64,000 nt of DNA from contig NC_081407.1 in assembly GCF_030272615.1 (NCBI RefSeq), positions 269,795,870 through 269,859,869 on the forward strand, in the 5' to 3' direction. The DNA is from Cryptomeria japonica (Eukaryota > Streptophyta > Pinopsida > Cupressales > Cupressaceae). The translations under genes and the position numbers were made by a program. The notes beneath the pieces are model-generated. The model was given only the letters and a program-made list of their open reading frames with translations, did not search any database and was not told the origin of the DNA. Numbering within the stretch: position 1 is the first letter of the stretch; each line of letters opens with the position of its first letter. This document shows positions 14,058 to 26,339 of the stretch, piece by piece.

Positions 14058-17000
14058 CGAAAATAGTAGGAATCTCCTCATATCTATCATGTGTTCGAGC
14101 ATGCATGAAAAAGGACTGAACCTCATACTCCAAGGTGTCTTCATTAAACCAAGTCTTCCTAGTGTTAAGCCTAACCCCCATGTTAGCAAAAAATACCGCT
14201 ACATAATTAACCTCTCTATAGTTATGGGAAATGTAAGACTCTTCAAAGGTATTGATAATATTCATAGAAGCTTTAATAATATTCTCAATAGTCCATGAAG
14301 GCATACTTTTCCTCCTTAGGCATTGAATAATATTATTGGAATCGCCCTCAATCTACACCTTCTTGTATCATAATTGTTTAGCAATTTGCAAAGTTTGGAG
14401 GGTGCCCATGGCTTCAGCAAGGTGGTTGGGCTGGGTACCCATGGGGAGTGCCACCACTACAACACACCTACCATGCTCATCCCTTATCGCTCCCCCACAC
14501 CCAGTCGGCCCAGGATTGCCCTTAGCTGCCCCATAAAAATTAATTTTAACCCATCTTGAAGGAGGAAATCTCCACACACAGTTTTTTCTAGTCTTCTTTC
14601 TTTGTCTTTGATTTTTTGGCATAACAATTCTCCACTCCTTAGAAACAACATTCTCAAAATTATTATTCTGGACTGAAGAGAACGAGGAACTAACACTAAA
14701 CACCAAATTGATATTCTTAGAGATGACCCTGCAAATTTTTTCAGCCACCACATCAGGGGGAAGAGAGGAGTCTTTGAAAATACGGTTATTTATCTCCTTC
14801 CAAATCCCCCAAAAGACACGAGGGAAAATAAAGGACCGCAACAACTTAAAGGAAGGATTAGAAGAGGGACACCTTCATTGCTTAAAAAAATCCAAAATCT
14901 GCTGAGGGAAGACCCAACAAAGGTTCCACTTCTGAGGAACTCAGCTCCAAATATCAAAAGTATAAGAACAATGAAGAACTGTATGGGAAACTGATTCCTC
15001 CTCCAGCAAGCAAAGAAAACATCTATAAGAGAGTGAAAAAACCCTTTTACAAAGATTATCAGTAGTGAGAATTTTATTTTGAAGCATAAGCCAGAAAAAG
15101 ATGTCAACTTTAGGAATAAGGTTCTTCACCCACGCATTCGCCCAACAAGGGGGGGAGAGGAAGCAGGAGACAAGAAAGAAATAGCAGAAGCCACCAAAAA
15201 GTGACCAGAAGAAGTCCCTTTTTTCAGATTTGAGAATCTTGTGAGTTCAAAGAAGGGAAGCAAGAAAGAAGAGCTAGCTAGATAGGAAGAAGTGAAGGAA
15301 AGGCATCAGAAAAATTAACCCACCCAGAGTCTTTCCAATAGTACGCCACCAAAACACCAAAAGTAGCTTTACAATCCTCCATAAAAGGCACAAAATCATG
15401 AATGTCACATAGAGGACCAAGAGAGAGCCACAAATCTTCCTAGAATCTAACAATCTTACCATCTCCCAGCTTCCAAGCGCTTCCCATCCTAGCAACCTTC
15501 CTGGCCTTAACACATTATTCCAAAGGAAAGAACCAGAGGGGAGAGCATCCACATTAAAAAATTCCTTCAGAGAGGGGAAACCGTACATATACTTACAGCG
15601 CCAAATCAAGTTCCATTTGCAATTACTTTCAAAAATTCTCCAAATCTGTTTAGCCAAGAGAGCTTGATTAAAGGATTGAATACATCGAATACCCAAACCA
15701 CCTCCCACTTTAGGTTTACAGATAGTCTCCCATGCAAGTAAAGGCATACATTTTTTCTCCTCCACCCCAGACCAGAGGAACCACTTTTGAATTCTTTCAA
15801 TAACTTCAGCAAATTTAGAAGGAATTTTGAAAAGACTTAGAGCATAGATAGGGAAATTTTGAAGAGTGGACTTCAGAAGTTGTAATTTCCCTGCCTGACT
15901 CAACAAAGCACCTTTCTAGCTTGCCAACTTTTTATTGAATCTATCAATCAAAGACAACCAAAAGGTATCAGGCGGTTTCAAACAAAGGGGAAGGTCAAGA
16001 TAAGTAGAAGGAAAAGAACCAGAAGCACAACCAAGAATATCTGCAATCCTTCTCTGTTCGACCTCAAGAGTGTTGAAAAAGAAAATGGAACTTTTATTCC
16101 AATTAATCAACTGACCAGAAGCCTTACTATAAATATTAATAGCATTCTTCAAAGTTCTTGCTTCCCTAATAGTAGAACTCCCCAACATAATAGTATCATC
16201 AATGAACTGTTGGTGAGAGCACACAAGATTGGAAGAAGAATGCCTCAAACCTTGGAAAGTATCTTCCAACACCGGTTTTAGCAAAAATATACCAAGAGCT
16301 TCTGCCATAATGGTAAAGAGGATTGGAGAAATCAGATCCCCCTATCTTAAACCTCTGGAAGACTTGAAGAAGCGAGAAGGGGAGTCATTAATAACGACAG
16401 CAAAGGAGGGTGTAGAGATCAACTGCCAAATAAGCTTAATAACTCTGTCACAAAACCCAAAGGGTCGAAGGATTCTGGAGAGAAAAGACCAGTCAACTCT
16501 GTCGTAAGCTTTAAAAAGATCCAGCTTCATAAGAAATCCCTCTTTATGAGACGCCTCTAAGGAATGTATGTTCTCATGCACCGTAATCATAAAATCGAGA
16601 ATCTGTCTACTAGGGACAAATCCATTTTGTTGAGGAGAAATGATATCCGACAAAATAGATAGAAGTCTCAGAGTGAGAAACTTAGAAATGATCTTGTAAA
16701 AGGAGTTACAGAGGCTAATAGGGCGGAAAGAGTCCATAGTCTCAGCCCCAACAAACTCAGGGATCAGCACAACAAGAGTAGAATTAAGTTCTTTGAGCAA
16801 CAATTTGGCCCCAAAAAACTCTTTCACCCCATCAAAGACATCCTTCTCCACAATGTGCCAAAAGTTTTGAAAGAAAAACATCGGAAAGCCATACAACCCT
16901 GAGGCTTTATTACCTTCAAAGGAAAACACTGCACTTTAATTTCATCCTTAGAAGGAATAGCAGTTAAAAAAATATTTTGCTTCTCACTCAAGATAGAGGG

Positions 17001-18267
17001 GATGACATCTAAAAGAGAATTCTGAGCTTGAACATCCAGATTAGCCTCGACAGAAAGAAGGGAAGCAAAAAATCTAGACGCTTCCCCACAAATGTCCTCC
17101 TCTTTCACCAACGCTCTATCACCCACCACCAACTTAGAGACCTTATTATCAGCTTTATGTTTAAGGGCAGATAAATGAAAAAATCTTGTATTCTTGTCCC
17201 TGACAGACAACCATAAAGCTCTAGACCTTTGCTTCCAAAAGACCTCTTCCCTAACAATGATTTCATGGTATTTTCTCATAACATCATTCTGCCTTTCCAA
17301 ATAACCAAAAGAATAACCCTCAGCTTGAATCTTGTCCTGAATGTCTTTAAGCTCACACTGAACAACGGATTTAGAAGCAAAAAGGTTGCCAAACACCTCT
17401 TTATTCCATCTTCTAATATTATCTTTCACAAATCTAATTTTTTTAGCAACTCTGAACATAGCAGACCCATCCATTATAATATTCCACTACTACAAAATAC
17501 TATCTTCCAACAAGGGGTGGGACAACCATATCTTTTCAAATCTGAAAGGAAAGTTTCTCTTACCATCAATAGCCTCTGCAACAAAAGAAATAGGGAAATG
17601 ATTAGAACTAACCTTGGGGAGGGCCATGAGGGAGAAAATGTACTTTACCAGCCAATTGTTAGAGATAAGGGTATGATCTAGATAGAGTTGAATTAGATCA
17701 TCACTTGGTCTCCTATTGGTCTAGGTAAACGAAGCACCTTGAAGATCAATATCTTGTAAAGAATGAGCATCAATAAAAATCGTCAAGTCCATTTGACTAT
17801 CCATTTGGATTTGAGAACCTCCAATTTTTTCAAAATTATGGAGTATTAAAATCTCCTATAATTATCTAGTTGTCATTATAGTGCTTAGAACGATGAGCCT
17901 CCAATTTCTTCCAAAACTTATTCCTAGCTGCTTTAGAATTGGGAACATAGATATTAGAAAGAACCTAGGAAAAATCATCTCTAATATGATGAAATCTGAT
18001 AGAGACAAAATTGGAATCCACGTCCAAGATTTCACCCTTAATATAATTAAGATTCCAAAAAATAGCAGTTCCACCCAAAGCACCTTCAGAACTACTACCA
18101 AACACCCCACAATGCTTGAAAAACTTCAAATTTTCCACCTTTTCCTTAACCATTTTAGTTTCTTGTATAAGAACAATATCTGACTTATGATCCCTAACTA
18201 TATTGTGAATAATATCTTGTTCATGGGGCACATTGAGTCCCCTTATGTTCTAGGAAATGAATTTCAT
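14041..18267 (-). pseudogene. LINE-A ORF2: APE endonuclease, reverse transcriptase, RNase H
   Basis: The enzyme for target-primed reverse transcription. The start at 18267 reads MKFIS*NIRGLN, where the stop replaces the usual W. The endonuclease has LIQETK (near 18165), IIGDFN (near 17835) and SNHFPI for the usual SDH (near 17620). RT has FRPISLCN and KLDLFKAYDRVDW, then R*GDLISP (TAG for Q, near 16343), and FIDDT in place of FADDT (near 16198). A zf-RVT zinc-binding region with C..C (CFLCLLEEE) and H...C (HTVLHC) lies at 14941-15129. RNase H begins WVKINFYGAAKGNPGP near 14560; the first catalytic D is Y. It ends near 14210 with the REVNYVAVFFANMG segment. A shift near 17835 is reversed near 16925. 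Length is about 1408 codons. Inactive. Confidence 0.9.
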
Positions 18268-18302
18268 TTTTTACTAGGAGAACATACCTCGTAGATGGTC
18301 CT

Positions 18303-19973
18303 CTAACTACCATCTGCTATATTACACCAGCATTCTTGATCCCTCGTCCATTTAGTATATTTTCTACTAGGAGTGGTATTCAGGGTCCTAGTATCAGCTT
18401 TACACTTCTGCCTAGTAGAGACACCAACTTGTGAAGCCCCAACATTTTGTCTAGATTTCTTAGACTTCTTTTTCTCCACTAGAGTAAATGAGACTTCACC
18501 CCCCAAAACTGTCTGAGAAGGAAAATTATTTTCTTTCCCCAATTTAAGGGGGCCAATCCCACCACCATACTCTTTTCGATTAATCTCCAACAAAGCTTGG
18601 GAAAGAGGGGACCTCTCCACCTCAAGGTAGGTGGATTTCACACACTCCATAGATTAAGAGCTCAAACAATTCACAGACACAATCAGACCCTCCCTTTCCA
18701 TCCGCTTAGGATTAGTTAAAGCATCCCCACCAGCATTGTTTCCTGCATCTATCTCTCCATCCTCAATTTGTTGGTCAGAGGGATTGGGCTTCAGACCATC
18801 TTCAGCAATACATTGCTCCAAATTATTAGAACCCTCATCATTATTACCTTTTTCCATAACTATTTCCTCCTCCTACTGGGCTTGAGACTTCGACTTCAGA
18901 ACATCATTATCACCATCTTGCTCTAACTGAACTAGAATAGCAGCATCGGATCTATTTAGACCCCCTCGACTAGAATTATCCTTAAACGTCTCACTCCTAT
19001 CAGCACCGCCTTGAACCTCCTTAGATATTTTTCTCTCCATATCTTTAGTTGAGGGCCACTCTTGGGGTCAGTATTCTTGTTAATGGGGGCAACATTTCCT
19101 CTTGGTTTGCAAAGGACATTTCTTAGCCCAGTGCCCATATTTTTTACAATGGAAGCAGACAAATGGCATAGTCTCAAATTCCACTGGCTGAGTCCATTTC
19201 CCCAACTTAGACATGATATCCACCGAGGACAGGAGATCAGTATTCTGACTAACACAAACACAGATCCTAGCATAAACCATTATTTTTCTGGCCGTCGTCA
19301 TTGGGTCAATAGATAAGAGTTCCCCAAAGGAGCTGACCAGACCCTTAAACACATCCTCATGCCAGAATTACAAAGGAAAGCCAGACAATCTAACCCAAAC
19401 AGGGGCAGAAGCAAAGATATCGTCATTCAAATCTAGATTGGGGAACCAATGCTTCAAAGCCAAAGAAGTCTTCCTAATAACCCAAGGGCCTCCACAAAGA
19501 ACATTAGACATATATTCTTCACTAGAGAAGGCAAAGGAGAAAAAGCCTTTTGCCATAGCCGTTATTTCAATCTGACCTTTCAGGCGCCATCTCCTCTTAG
19601 CAAAAGCTCTAACCACATCAATGTTAGGCCTAGAGCCCATGAATTTACCAACTAATGATAAGGTCATCATGGAGATGTTATGATCTATCACTTGATCAAG
19701 GACAACAATCACAAAACATCTAGAAGCTGGATTCGAAATATTATTAACAGGAGGGAACGCCAACTTACCACCAGGTTTAACACCAAAGAGGGAGGACCAA
19801 GGTTTGTCAGCAACCCAACCCCCCTTATCATGAGAACCCTTGCCAGGATCATCTGGAATCCCCCCATTTTGTGGGTCCCCATCTTCAAAAATCACGCCCT
19901 CATCCTGACTGCTTCTTGTCTTTTCAATGTCTTTGTCCCACCTATTGTCCTTCAGGACCAACACTTGCAACAT
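18303..19973 (-). pseudogene. LINE-A ORF1: DUF4283 RNA-binding protein with CCHC knuckle
   Basis: ORF1 proteins bind the LINE transcript. One frame runs from 19973 to 18303, about 557 codons. The DUF4283 domain (19368-19720) shows VVRAFAKRRWRLKGQIEI and GGPWVIRKTSLALKHW, typical of plant L1 ORF1. The zinc knuckle C..CKKYGHWAKKC lies near 19110-19150. The C-terminal half is acidic then basic (EKKKSKKSRQ near 18470). Four in-frame stops (near 19365, 19077, 18875 and 18651) interrupt it; the first two look like Q codons turned into stops. An ATG at 19991 lies in another frame that stops quickly, so the true start is uncertain. Confidence 0.85.
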
Positions 19974-20059
19974 TCCCGTGCAGATTTGTCATGATCGAAG
20001 GGGCAGGTTGCTCGCCCAAGTTCTCGCTCAAACTCCCCATTCAAAAGATTGTTACATCA

Positions 20060-20079
20060 TGAGTTAACTATATTTTGTT
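20060..20079. repeat. Target-site duplication of LINE-A, right copy
   Basis: Exact copy of 11988-12007. Confidence 0.93.
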
Positions 20080-20084
20080 GATGA

Positions 20085-21219
20085 TTATGAAAAATATATA
20101 ATTTTTTTAGAAAAGGGGTAATTTTGTTTTTCAAATCAAAGCAAGATTACAAAGAAAAAGGTCACGTGCCCACTAAAGAACTACCTGCAAACAACATAAA
20201 GAATCCCCAAGAAATTCCCCAAAGAAGAAACCAACTACATACACCTATCCTCTATAACTAACATTTTTTAAGTTTGCACACACTTTGGGGAAAAGAGTCC
20301 TTAGTCCCCAACATTTCACCCCTCTAAATGCTTAGAGGTCCATTTAGTGAGACAATATGTCACTCTATTCCACTCTCTAGGAATATGATAAAAGAAAACA
20401 GATTCTAGAGAGTAGCTTACATTCAGAATTTTCTTAACCTCCAAGGCTAATTACCATTTAACACCATCCAATCTTTGTGCATTCAACATATCTACCACAA
20501 CCTGTGAATCAAAATCACATATAATCTTTTTTCCATCCAAGGGAGCAATCTCTTTCCGTTGCCTAAAGAATAGAAAGAGCCTCCATAAGGTTATTGGAAT
20601 GTTGCACTTTATAGATAGAAAATAGAAATATAACATCGCTAGCACCATCCTTCTGAATGACACCAATCTCCACATGTCCAAGATTCCCCCTAGAAGAGCC
20701 ACTAGTATTTACCTTCAGAACTCATTGAGGAGTAGGAAGCCACCAATCCTCTTGATGAATCTTCTTCTTAGGCTGTGTAGGTCTCCTACTTTTAGAGGAG
20801 CCAAAATCGCTACCAACAATATTCAAATTTCATACAATAGCTAAATCACTAGGATCTACAGTAATTGAGAGATCACATTTTATAGAAATAGTCTTCTACA
20901 ATTTGTTGATGATTTTTCACCATAAATGTACCACCACCATTCTCATATCTTGGAAGATCCTTCAACTCCTTTCCAAACAAATATGCCAAATAATAAAAGT
21001 ACGGTCAATAGCCCAAGCTACTAGAAGAAAAGAGGTCTTAGATAAAGGCCTACTCAAAGTTTCCCATAATTCCACCAAGGATATGACATGAAAACAAACT
21101 TGATTCTATGCCCCCCACTAGAGGTGTTGAATCTTCCTAGAGTATGGAAACTGGAAGAAGAGATGTGAAGTACATTCTTCATTGTTATTGCAACTAACAC
21201 ATATAGAAGGACCCTGGAA
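20085..21219 (-). pseudogene. LINE-B, 3' part: zf-RVT end, RNase H and 3' UTR (decayed)
   Basis: An older, more decayed LINE on the minus strand. RNase H pieces are readable at 20451-20720 (GSSRGNLGHVEIGVIQKDG, then DFDSQVVVDMLNAQRLDG) and near 20360-20400 (HIPREWNRVTYCLTKW). The catalytic-position D of the first strand is lost. Upstream, 21120-21219 holds the C-terminal half of the zf-RVT zinc-binding domain (ECTSHLFFQFPYS), cut at 21219 by the LTR insertion. The other half continues at 23448. The 3' region near 20110-20200 is non-coding. Confidence 0.75.
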
Positions 21220-23447
21220 TGTTGGCAATATGTGTTGTCATTGATGTCAACTTGATGTTTGACAATATGTGTTGTCCTTGGTGATGTGTTCTTGATGTTG
21301 AGCAGTTGTTATATGGTCATTGATGTTGTTGTGTTGTTGTTGATGTCAATGGAGAGAGTGTTGCCAGTGTTGTCATTTTTTGTCAACTTGTAGCTTGTAT
21401 TGGGATGTCAGATTTATTTTGTATTGTGTTGAGGATATAGCTATTACTAATTGCAACTTCTTTGGCTTGTGGATATCCACCTTCTCGATGTTTGATGTTT
21501 ACATTTAGTTTGAGGTGTGGATATGTTAATGATGGCAGTGATGACTTGGAAGTGCCTTCTTTGGCCTTGGCAATCTTGTTCAAGTTAATATTATTTCTAG
21601 AATGTTTCCTATATGAGGAGATGTGATATGTAGGAAATAGTATTTAAAGTTTGGTTGGAAGAATGCTCCACATTCCTCTACATTTGAGAATTTGGTCTTG
21701 TGGATTTAAGCACAATGTTTATGCTATGTGGACATTACATTGCTATCTTTTTAGGTTCCTAGTATTGAGATGATTTGGCTAGTGATTGTTGTTTGCTAAT
21801 TGTTTGGTTGTTTGTCAAAAGTGGATTTGATTGGTCTAGAAAATTCTTTGCATTTCTCCACATTGATGTTTCAAATGTTGCAACTTGGAGGACATGCTTG
21901 TGATGTTTGTGTGTTGTCTCAGTTCTAGTTTTAGGAGTTGAAGTGTTATGCAAGAAGATTTATGAATGTTCTATTTAGGACTGTGCTTCCTAGCATTTAG
22001 GCAATGAAGTGTTTATGTCCATTTGTGTTGTGTCAACATTATAGATGTCATAGTGAAAAAGAAGTATTTGAGAATGATGTTGGATGTTCTGTGAATGCCC
22101 TTACGTGCTCCACATGGTGTTGAATATTCTGGTCGGTGCTTCATAGTGTTTGATGTTGTCTTCTAGGTAATTGTTGTGGTTTGATCAACATTTTTTTGTT
22201 TTGTACCTTGTGTTATGATCTAAATGATATTTGCTCACTTTGGAGAATGTGTTAAGCTATATTTGGGTCCTACCTTTGGCATGTGGGGATCTGCATTGAG
22301 TTTATTCATTTGGATACTATGTTTTTAAGCTGACTAGTTATGTGCTACATTATTTATCTACATGTTTTGGATTAAAGCAAAAACAGGTTTTGAAGGGGCC
22401 CCGAAACCCTTTACAAAAAGATTCTAAGAGAGATAGAATCAAAGTTTAACAAACAACCACAACAAAACAAGCTGCAAAAGAAAGACGTTACAAGTGGCAG
22501 TCAAAGAGACAACAAAGACCCAAATGTGCCACAAAACAAACAAAACAAAACCAAAGATCCCAAATCAAGATTTGCATTTGGTACTATTCTTGTGGGAGCG
22601 GAGAGTAATATCTACATGCTACCTAGTTGTTGTCCTTGGGTGATGTTCTCAAGTGTGTATATTATTTGGAGGTACTTAGAGAAGTGTAATATGATGTTTT
22701 AGGTCCTCTGTATCTCTTGGATCAAACCACATTCACCATAATTATGTTTGGTGGTTGGCTTAATAAGACCTATGCCTATCCTTTGTTTTGACTGACCTAA
22801 TAGATTGTTGTAATGAAGAAGATGGTATATATAAAAGATAAATTTGGAGTTGTGAAGTGAGCAAGTAAATCAAAATATGTGTGAATGTGCTTTCATGATC
22901 ATATCACTTGCTGAATTGTGTGATGCAAAGACAACGACAATGTGATGGCAATTGTTTTTGGAGTTGTCTACTTGTGACAGTGGTTCAAGTGCAACTTCAT
23001 ATTTAGAGAAGACTTATCCTACTGATTAAATATTGTGATAGTTTATCTTGTCTTAGAGAAGTGATCTTTCGCCTACAAGTACTTTCGTATCTTTCCTTGG
23101 AGCAGTGAGCTTCAGCCTACAAGTCCTTGTGTATCGTGCTCTAGGATTGTGCATCTCAGCCTAAAAGTCTTTCAGATGGCAATGTGTTTCCTTGGAAGTG
23201 AGCCTAAAATAGATTTGTAATAATTTCATATATTTTGAGTTAATCCTCATCATGGTTTTTCCCTCATTGGTTTTTCCACATAAAAATATTGGTGTCTTTG
23301 TGTGGTGATTAATTTTCTCTTTTCTTTAATTCTATAGATCTAAATTTAATGTCTTATGGATGGATGATTAAGTGTTAATGAATGGATGAGTTTTAGTACA
23401 TGGTAACTCACCCCCTCCCCCTTTCAACATTTGGTGTGTGTTCAACA
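21220..23447 (+). mobile_element. Solo LTR-1 (copia-like) inserted in LINE-B
   Basis: It starts TGTTGGCAATATG and ends GTTCAACA. Flanks are TGGAA (21215-21219) and TAGAA (23448-23452), a 5-bp TSD with one change. Joining the flanks restores the zf-RVT protein of LINE-B across the gap, which independently proves the boundaries. It contains the phrases GGTTTTTCCCTCATTGG and CCACATAAAAAT near 23250, also seen in the LTRs at 49.8 and 55.8 kb. Its 3' end is similar to the minus-strand LTR at 27506. It is 2.23 kb, about 1.97 kb without the LINE piece inside. No internal region is attached. Confidence 0.85.
22365..22608 (-). mobile_element. 5'-truncated LINE (LINE-A family) inside LTR-1
   Basis: 244 bp flanked by the direct repeat TATCTACATG (22355-22364 and 22609-22618). 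The left part reads AGGTTTTGAAGGGGCCCCGA on the plus strand, matching the LINE-A 3' end near 12026-12045. The segment is only 3' UTR, so this is a typical 5'-truncated insertion. Confidence 0.85.
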
Positions 23448-23535
23448 TAGAAACCTCTCCGTCGTAGATTATCGCAAGTAAGACAACTATTTTGAGCCAC
23501 CAACCATAAGAAAAAGTTACGTTTAGGTCTGTCTC
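23448..23535 (-). pseudogene. LINE-B, N-terminal half of zf-RVT
   Basis: Minus-strand translation gives PKRNFFLWLVAQNSCLTCDN followed by LRRRGFY. It joins in frame with GPSICVSC just left of the LTR-1 TSD. Upstream LINE-B sequence is missing: at about 23535 it meets LINE-C in the opposite orientation. Confidence 0.75.
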
Positions 23536-24406
23536 CCTAACATTCCCCTCCAATTTTGGGAGCTTTCATGTTACAAGGCTATTGGAAACTCTATAGGTCA
23601 CTTCTTGAAGGTTGATGATCTCAATTCCTTCATGGGGTGTTCTACTTTTGTGTTCTTTTTGGTTGATATTGACACCTTCAAACTCCTTCACATTGATGTT
23701 GTTTTGATGGTGGGGGATAGGCTACAAACTCAATCATTGGATTCTAAGGGCCTTCCTTTTCGATGTTGTCATTGCTTCTCAAGTGGCCACTTGGCCATAG
23801 ATTGTACTCCCTCGTGTTGTAAAGATGTCACTACTTGGTGGAAGGATGCTAATGGTGGTCACTTATTTGTCCAAGCATCCAAATCTTCTTCTGATGACTC
23901 CCAGGATGATAATAACTCATCCTAGGATGATGTTGAGCCTCTTACTGCTAGTGTGGTCTTATTTGGACCCGTGGATCCTTCTTTGCTAGTAGCTCTTGTT
24001 CACCTATGACCTTCAAACCTTGTCAACGCTATGTCCCTTGTGCTAATAGACCCTCTAAGGTGACCTCCTCTCTTGATTCACGTTGTAGTTGTGTTATAGA
24101 TGATTATATTTCCTGAGACTATTGTTCACTGCTGGAGGACAAGTCGTCCTTCCTCCTCTTCTTGAACTATTCCTTGAATTATCAGCAATGTCCCTACACA
24201 TTCTTGATGTGGTTTGTTTGTTGTACATCTACGTGGTGTAGTGGTCTGTTATGGCCTATTTTTTCATCAACATTCTATTCTCGGCCTACTATTTGTGGTC
24301 TTTTTTGGCATTTTCCCTTGGGCTTTTAGCCTTTTAGGGTCAACACTATTATTTAGCTGATTTTTCTATTTTGATGTTCTTTTGTTTTTGGGATCAAGGT
24401 CCTTCT
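23536..24406 (+). pseudogene. LINE-C: ORF1 fragment (DUF4283 and CCHC) plus 3' sequence
   Basis: Plus strand. The frame starts NIPLQFWELSCYKAIGNSIG and reaches FLKVDDL, the C-terminal part of a DUF4283 domain. The zinc knuckle CCHCFSSGHLAIDC follows near 23761-23802, then an Asp/Ser-rich tail to about 23925. Further 3' (24200-24400) the sequence looks like a LINE 3' end, so ORF2 is absent here. It may be an internally deleted LINE or two fragments. Confidence 0.65.
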
Positions 24407-26334
24407 TGTTGGCATTGGATTTTCATTGATGTCAATAGTTGAGAAGATGCATTGGACAGAGATGCAAAAATGATGAGTGTCCCAGTGTGAAGATCAACTT
24501 GGTTAAGATGGTATTGTCTCATGTCGATAGAGTTGAGCAGATTTTTGTGTGTGTGAGCAAGATGAACAAGCATGAGTTTGCATTTAGTCAAAGACCATAA
24601 AGAAGAAAGAGAAGACAATTTGAGTTTGTTATTGGACTTGCAATTGGATAGAGGACAAAGGCAATAGAGTTGTGAAGGCATTGGGAGAATAGGCTTGACT
24701 TAGAAAAAGTATTGTTGTAGTACAACATAATACACTATGTTAGTCGCATGCTATTGTAGGAATAGCATAACACGCCATATTAGTTGGGGTGCTAGACATG
24801 CCATCGCAACACTCCGCCCATGAGTCCACTATGGATGCCTCCCACATGAGGACCATTTGTGAGCACAAGGGTATAATGATGGGTACCACCATCCACTATG
24901 CTACTGAGTGAGATATGAAGGATACGTGGACAAAGTCTTTGTTTACTGGTTTATGAAGTTGTAAAGAGCTTGCATGTCAAAGGAGATTTCTTCAGTTTGA
25001 CCACCAAGTGAAGTGAGTGGAATGGGTAGTTGGTGAAAGAGTGAATGTGAATGTAGGAGAGAAGAGAAGTGAAAAAGATAAGAAAAAACAAGAGGATACA
25101 TAATAGAAAAAAGAAACAGGGGGTGTAGAGAAGCGGTCTCAGAACATCTGCATTATACAATTGCGAGCAGGTGCATAACTCTAAAATTATGTGTGCAGAA
25201 AGTTGAATAGGGGGTGCAATAGAGTGAACTCAAGTCCCTGAGTAGAACATAGGTACTATATGGCAGGTGTAGCAGTTAGTAAGAAGTGAAGAAGGTAGTT
25301 TCAATGAGAACGTAAAGCACCTAAAGAAAAAGAGAAGATGCAGAGCAACAAACTCGGATTGTCAGCATAACACAACAAGAGCAAGTATAACATTGAAAGA
25401 GATTGCATGCTAAATGATTAGGGGTGAAGAAGAGATAAGAGACAACAGAGAACCAAAGTAGAAAGCAAAACAACGGAGAGCCAAGAAGGACTATCAGAAG
25501 CACACCTATTAAAGATCAAGTGAAAGGTAGTGGAGATAGTAAGCTTAGTAGAGGAGAGATTAGAAAGTAAGATTGATGTGAGACACACAAAACAAGTTAC
25601 AGAGCAGAGAAATGAAAAGGGTGGTGCAGAAAAGTGAAGTTTGATTATGTGCACAATATTGGCAGTGCAAAGAGGTGAAGGTAGAGCAAGAAGGTGAAGA
25701 AGGTAGAGCAAAGAGGTGAAGAAAGTATCCAAAAGAAGATAATAGAGTGCAATAGAGTGCATGAGGGGTAGGAAGGCAAAGACGTGAAGAAATGAAATAG
25801 AACAAGATATTAACTGGCCAGAAAATTGAAGAGGGTTGTAGAGGAATGAACCCAAAACATTAGCATAACACAACGTCAGAGCAAGCATAACACTGTGAGC
25901 AAGCAACAGTAGCTCCAAACAGAAGTACAAAAGAATAGAGTTACAAAACCTCAATTGTAACTAGGTGTCTTAATTGTAATTGAATATTTACTCAATGTAT
26001 GTCATTTGAGTGGGTACTCAGATTAGGGGTAGGTGCTCCTTTGAGTTGGTGCTCATAAAGTTAGGGGTTGGTGCCCATAAATTTGTAATTAAACCTTTAT
26101 TTGTGAGGTTCAATTAGAGCAGTAGCCTCTAACAACTTTTCTCACCAAGATTTTTTCCCCACCGTGGTTTTCCTCGTACATATTGTGTTATGCATATTTG
26201 ATGTGCATGTGTGTTCAACATTTCATTCTTTGATATTCTTGCTCTCTGATTTTGGTGTTGTTATTGTCTGAAAACAAGTTTAAAAGTTTCACTGATTCAC
26301 TCCCCCCTCATAGTGGTCCAATTGTGTTCCTTCA
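24407..26334 (+). mobile_element. Solo LTR-2 (copia-like)
   Basis: It starts TGTTGGCATTGG. Its right part carries CCACCGTGGTTTTCC and the C-rich GATTCACTCCCCCCTC typical of LTR 3' ends in this window. Flanks are CTTCT (24402-24406) and CTTCC (26335-26339), a possible 5-bp TSD with one change. No coding region is supported; antisense open frames here are chance frames in purine-rich DNA. The right edge is the less certain one. Confidence 0.6.
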
Positions 26335-26339
26335 CTTCC

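Larger units (their letters stand above)
12008..20059 (-). mobile_element. LINE-A: near full-length L1-type non-LTR retrotransposon with three ORFs
   Basis: An 8.05 kb minus-strand element flanked by a perfect 20-bp TSD. The 5' end is at 20059, with only about 80 nt before ORF1. Then come ORF1 (DUF4283 plus CCHC), ORF2 (APE endonuclease, RT, zf-RVT, RNase H) and ORF3. The 3' UTR is about 210 nt and ends CCGTAATAAA (12008-12017 on the plus strand as TTTATTACGG). All three ORFs lie between the TSDs, so ORF3 was integrated as part of the same insertion. Most in-frame stops can be explained by C-to-T or G-to-A change at CAA, CAG, CGA or TGG codons. A related 3' end recurs at 22365-22608, so the family has been active more than once. 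Confidence 0.93.

Noticed and set aside
24951-25954. Long antisense open frames rich in Leu, Ser and Cys
   Set aside because: They arise from purine-rich LTR-2 sequence; no domain, no neighbour logic and no codon pattern supports them.
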